From assembly GCF_010726955.1 (NCBI RefSeq), contig NZ_AP022603.1, positions 992,001-1,056,000 on the forward strand: a stretch of DNA of 64,000 nucleotides, given 5' to 3'. A program made the position numbers and the translations under genes. The stretch is from Mycolicibacterium fallax (GTDB taxonomy: Bacteria > Actinomycetota > Actinomycetes > Mycobacteriales > Mycobacteriaceae). Position 1 is the first letter of the stretch, and each line of letters opens with the position of its first letter. This document shows positions 61,224 to 64,000 of the stretch, piece by piece. The notes beneath the pieces are model-generated. The model ran no database searches, was not told where the DNA came from, and was given only the letters and a program-made list of their open reading frames with translations.

Positions 61224-62213
61224 TCACCGCCCGGGCTCCTCCCCGGGTGCGGGGGCCGGCCGCCGCACCCGCGCATCGCGGGTTTCGGCCAGCTCGTCGA
61301 TGAACTCCGGGTCGCGCGACACCTCGGCAGCCAGCTCGTCGGGCACGAACTCCGGGGCCCGGGAACTGCGCCAGGTGTAGCCGATCAGCGCCACCCAGGC
61401 GATCAGGATCGTCAGGTAGACCGCGGTGCTCGCACCGCCGGTGATCCCGAGGTACGTGATCAGCTTCTGGGAGTTGGTGATGACGATGACGCCACCGACG
61501 ATGGTGCCCAGCAGCGCCGGGCTGACCTTGGTGACCAGCCAGGCCGCCAGCGGCGCAGCCAGCACGCCGCCGGCGGCCAGGCCCAGCACGATCGGCAGGT
61601 TGTGCAGGAACTCCTCGCGCAACCCGACCAGGAAGCCCAGCGACGCCGAAACGGCCACCAGGAACTCCGAGGCACTGACCGAGCCGATCACCGTGCGCGG
61701 GGCGGTCTTGCCGCGCGACAGCAGCGTGCTGGTGGTCACCGGGCCCCAGCCGCCGCCACCGGAGGCGTCGATGAAGCCGCCGAAGAACCCGAGCGGCGCA
61801 AGGAATTTCGCGGTGTGCGGGGTGCGGGTGCCGCGCAGCCCCGGCGGCCGGCCAAGGGAGAACCGGAGCAGCACGTAGACGCCGATGGCCAGCAGGATGC
61901 CCGCCATCAGCGGCGCGGCCCGCTCGGTGGACAGCGACGACAGCACGGTGGCGCCCAGGAATGCGCCGACGGCACCGGGCCCGCCGAGCTTGGCCACGAT
62001 CGACCAGTCGATGTTCTTGAAGCGCCAGTGCGACAGGCCGGAGGCCAAGGTGGTGCCCACCTCGGCGAGGTGGACGGCGGCGCTGGCCTGGGCGGCGGCC
62101 ACCCCGCTGAGCACCAGCAGGGTGGACGCGGTGACGCCGAAGGCCATGCCGAGAGCCCCGTCGACCAGTTGGGCGCCGGCGCCGACAAGGGTGAAGATGA
62201 TGAGCGAACGCAT
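61224..62213 (-). CDS. TauE/SafE family sulfite/organosulfonate exporter
   Basis: The 329-residue protein has about eight transmembrane helices and the TauE/SafE repeats: IIFTLVGAGAQLVDGALGMA with FGVTASTLL in the first half, and GFFGGFIDASGGGGWGPVTT in the second half. A charged C-terminal tail of about 50 residues is unusual. The family exports sulfite, sulfoacetate or related sulfur compounds. It follows a 37-codon Cys-containing open frame, so attenuation by cysteine supply is likely. A paralogue lies directly upstream. Confidence 0.85.
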   Translation of the reverse strand: MRSLIIFTLVGAGAQLVDGALGMAFGVTASTLLVLSGVAAAQASAAVHLAEVGTTLASGLSHWRFKNIDWSIVAKLGGPGAVGAFLGATVLSSLSTERAAPLMAGILLAIGVYVLLRFSLGRPPGLRGTRTPHTAKFLAPLGFFGGFIDASGGGGWGPVTTSTLLSRGKTAPRTVIGSVSASEFLVAVSASLGFLVGLREEFLHNLPIVLGLAAGGVLAAPLAAWLVTKVSPALLGTIVGGVIVITNSQKLITYLGITGGASTAVYLTILIAWVALIGYTWRSSRAPEFVPDELAAEVSRDPEFIDELAETRDARVRRPAPAPGEEPGR

Positions 62214-62237
62214 GAAGTTCGAGTGCTTTCGATGAGA

Positions 62238-62253
62238 CGGTCAGAACTGACCG
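62238..62253. promoter_or_regulatory. Perfect hairpin between the Cys leader and the TauE gene
   Basis: CGGTCAG and CTGACCG (62238-62253) are exact complements around a two-base centre, between the leader stop at 62272 and the exporter ATG at 62213. In an attenuation model it could block the exporter ribosome site or terminate transcription unless ribosomes stall in the leader. Confidence 0.4.
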
Positions 62254-62271
62254 AGTGGGGTTGGACGCGTA

Positions 62272-62385
62272 TCAGCTACGCGGACAACACCGCTCATCGA
62301 AGGCCATCAGACGACGCGACGGCCAGAACGGCTCCAGGGCCTGGGCATCCGAGGGCGCGGGTGCGTTGCGCACACCTTCGGCCAT
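62272..62385 (-). CDS. Small leader peptide with tandem Cys codons (candidate attenuator)
   Basis: The 37-codon frame starts with ATG 62385 after AAGGGACGACCG and ends DERCCPRS before TGA. The tandem TGT codons near the end match the polycysteine leader peptides that act as cysteine-responsive attenuators of sulfur genes in mycobacteria. It lies 40 bp downstream of one TauE/SafE gene and 58 bp upstream of another. The placement and the sulfur context support a regulatory rather than a structural role. Confidence 0.6.
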   Translation of the reverse strand: MAEGVRNAPAPSDAQALEPFWPSRRLMAFDERCCPRS

Positions 62386-62424
62386 CGGTCGTCCCTTCCC
62401 GCGAGTCGTCAAACTGCGCCGAGC

Positions 62425-63207
62425 CTACACCGTCAGCAGCCGGTACAGCCCGATCAGGCCCACCACCACGATCACCACCCGCAGCGCGTTCGGCGACAGC
62501 CGCCGCCCGTAGTGTGCCCCCAGCCAGCCGCCGATCAGCGATCCGATCGCGATCAGCCCGGCCGCCGACCAGCTGATCCGGTCGAAGGCCACGGCCGTAT
62601 AGGCCACCGCCGCAACGATATTGACCAGCAGCGACAGCAGGTTCTTGGCGGCGTTCATCCGCTGCATGTCCTCGGGCAGCAGCGCACCCATCACCGCGAT
62701 CAGCAGGATGCCCTGCGCCGCGGTGAAGTAGCCGCCGTACACCCCGACGGCGAACGTTCCGGCCACCAGCGCGGCCATCCGCGCGGAGCTCACATGGTCG
62801 ACCGACCGGCCGGCCTGTTCGGCGCGCCGCCGCGCCCAGGTCTGGATCCGGGGGCCGATCAGCACCAGCGCCAGCGCCGCCACCAGCAGCACCGGCACGA
62901 CGGTCTCGAACACCCGCTCCGGCAGATGCAGCAGCAGCCAGGCACCGATGCCGGCGCCGATCAGCGAGGCCGGAATCTGCCAGCGCAGCCGGTCCCACTG
63001 GCCGGTCAGCTCGCGGCGATAGGCCCAGGTGCCCGAGACTCCCCCGGCGACCAGGCCGACGGCGTTGGACATCGTCGCGGTGACCGGCGGGAACCCGAGG
63101 GTCACCAGGGTCGGGAAGGTGATCAGCGTGCCCGAACCCACCAGCGAGTTGATCGCGCCCGCGCCGACGCCGGCCAGGGTGATCAGGATTATCTCGGTCA
63201 GCGACAC
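62425..63207 (-). CDS. TauE/SafE family exporter (second paralogue)
   Basis: The 260-residue protein has about eight transmembrane helices with the repeat motifs LAGVGAGAINSLVGSGTLIT and FAVGVYGGYFTAAQGILLIA of TauE/SafE, and lacks the long C-terminal tail of its neighbour. The function should be export or import of sulfur- or carbon-containing anions across the cytoplasmic membrane. It is the first of two such genes on the minus strand, with the Cys leader between them, and ends 24 bp from der. Confidence 0.83.
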   Translation of the reverse strand: MSLTEIILITLAGVGAGAINSLVGSGTLITFPTLVTLGFPPVTATMSNAVGLVAGGVSGTWAYRRELTGQWDRLRWQIPASLIGAGIGAWLLLHLPERVFETVVPVLLVAALALVLIGPRIQTWARRRAEQAGRSVDHVSSARMAALVAGTFAVGVYGGYFTAAQGILLIAVMGALLPEDMQRMNAAKNLLSLLVNIVAAVAYTAVAFDRISWSAAGLIAIGSLIGGWLGAHYGRRLSPNALRVVIVVVGLIGLYRLLTV

Positions 63208-63231
63208 CGCTGGAACCCTACCGGCGCCGGC

Positions 63232-64000
63232 TCAGCGCGCCTTGTGGCCGCGCTTCTCCCGCACCCGGACGTTGATCCGGATCGGGCTGCCCTCGAAACC
63301 GAAGTCCTCGCGCAGCCGTCGTTCCAGGAACCGCCGGTAGCCAGCCTCCAGGAAACCGGTGGTGAACAGCACGAACGTCGGCGGCCGGGTGGCCGCCTGG
63401 GTGGCGAACAGGATGCGCGGCTGCTTGCCGCCGCGCACCGGCGGCGGGGTGGCCGCCACGATCTCCTTGAAGAAGGTGTTCAGCCGCCCGGTCGGGATCC
63501 GGGTGTCCCAGGAGGCCAGCGAACGCTCCAGGGCCGGCACCAGCTTGGCCACCGCGCGGCCGGTCTTGGCGGAGATGTTGACCCGAGGCGCCCAGGCCAC
63601 CTGGACCAGCTCGCGGTCGATCTCCTTGTCCAGCAGGTAGCGCCGGTCCTCGTCGACCATGTCCCACTTGTTGAACACCAGCACCAGCGCCCGGCCGGCC
63701 TCGATCACCATCGACAGGATCCGCAGATCCTGCTCGGTCAGCGGCTGGGAGGCGTCGACGAGCACCAGGCACACCTCGGCGGCGTCGATGGCGCCGTGGG
63801 TGCGCACCGAGGCGTAGAACTCGTGCCCGCTGGCCTGGCCGACCTTGCGGCGCAGCCCGGCGGTGTCGACGAAACGCCAGGTCTTGCCGCCGAGTTCGAT
63901 CAGCGAGTCGACCGGGTCGACGGTGGTGCCGGCGACGTCGTGCACGACCGAACGTTCCTCGTCGGCCAGCCGGTTGAGCAGCGAGCTCTTGCCGACGTTG
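63232..64000 (-). CDS. der: GTPase Der (EngA), 3' part
   Basis: The visible 256 residues are the second G domain and KH domain of Der. [11 protein letters not shown] (P-loop end, at the right edge), [16 protein letters not shown] (G2), VDTAGLRRK (G3) and FNKWD (G4, NKxD) and SAKTG (G5) are seen, then the KH-like domain with [20 protein letters not shown] and the basic C-terminus REKRGHKAR. Der has two G domains and helps assemble the 50S ribosome. The first G domain lies beyond the window edge. Confidence 0.93.
   Translation of the reverse strand, partial: NVGKSSLLNRLADEERSVVHDVAGTTVDPVDSLIELGGKTWRFVDTAGLRRKVGQASGHEFYASVRTHGAIDAAEVCLVLVDASQPLTEQDLRILSMVIEAGRALVLVFNKWDMVDEDRRYLLDKEIDRELVQVAWAPRVNISAKTGRAVAKLVPALERSLASWDTRIPTGRLNTFFKEIVAATPPPVRGGKQPRILFATQAATRPPTFVLFTTGFLEAGYRRFLERRLREDFGFEGSPIRINVRVREKRGHKAR

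Overview
The window is high-GC actinobacterial DNA, almost certainly from a fast-growing mycobacterium (Mycolicibacterium-like). Lineage markers are a fused HadA/HadB dehydratase, DUF7373 lipoproteins with a PknH-type kinase, a 13E12/DUF222 HNH protein, F420-type LLM oxidoreductases, GTG starts, and TANNNT -10 boxes placed for leaderless transcription.

Positions 1-43.7 kb are ordinary chromosome with dense, mostly metabolic genes. In order: a TetR regulator and an aminoglycoside-phosphotransferase-fold protein; PadR plus an LLM oxidoreductase, divergent from a YhgE/Pip-like membrane protein across a double operator; EamA and XRE-cupin genes; an acetyl-CoA hydrolase/transferase; DoxX; a double-length phosphofructokinase of eukaryotic type; an amidohydrolase; an SDR and a Baeyer-Villiger monooxygenase; a GNAT plus enolase-superfamily pair; phosphohexomutase, deoC and YceI; a MarR/NCS1 permease operon; and a signalling block (23.7-30.7 kb) with two receptor Ser/Thr kinases and two paralogous lipoproteins. 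Then come TenA, HadAB, DUF488, a Ski2-like helicase, a hemerythrin-like protein, an EEP hydrolase, the 13E12 protein, DUF4262, a Tat-exported DUF1906 protein and DUF3297.

Positions 43.7-61.0 kb are an accessory island of lower GC that ends at a tRNA-Pro(GGG) gene. It holds an IS3 element carrying two different IS110 insertions, a 610-bp near-identical direct repeat, an IS256 element and a second IS3 element. Between them lies a minus-strand operon: a multidomain polymorphic toxin (a conserved MPSGNE module, a papain-like Tox-PL domain and a DNA/RNA non-specific endonuclease domain), followed by five genes that look like immunity or accessory proteins (DUF2185/Imm61-like, SseB-like and unknown families). 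The toxin has lost its N-terminal secretion part next to the IS256 element. The second IS3 element splits a small gene that can be rebuilt in frame.

Positions 61.0-64.0 kb return to core chromosome: tRNA-Pro, two TauE/SafE exporters separated by a 37-codon open frame with tandem Cys codons (a likely cysteine-responsive attenuator), and the 3' part of der (engA).

Family names come from recognisable motifs and memory of the families; no database search was run.
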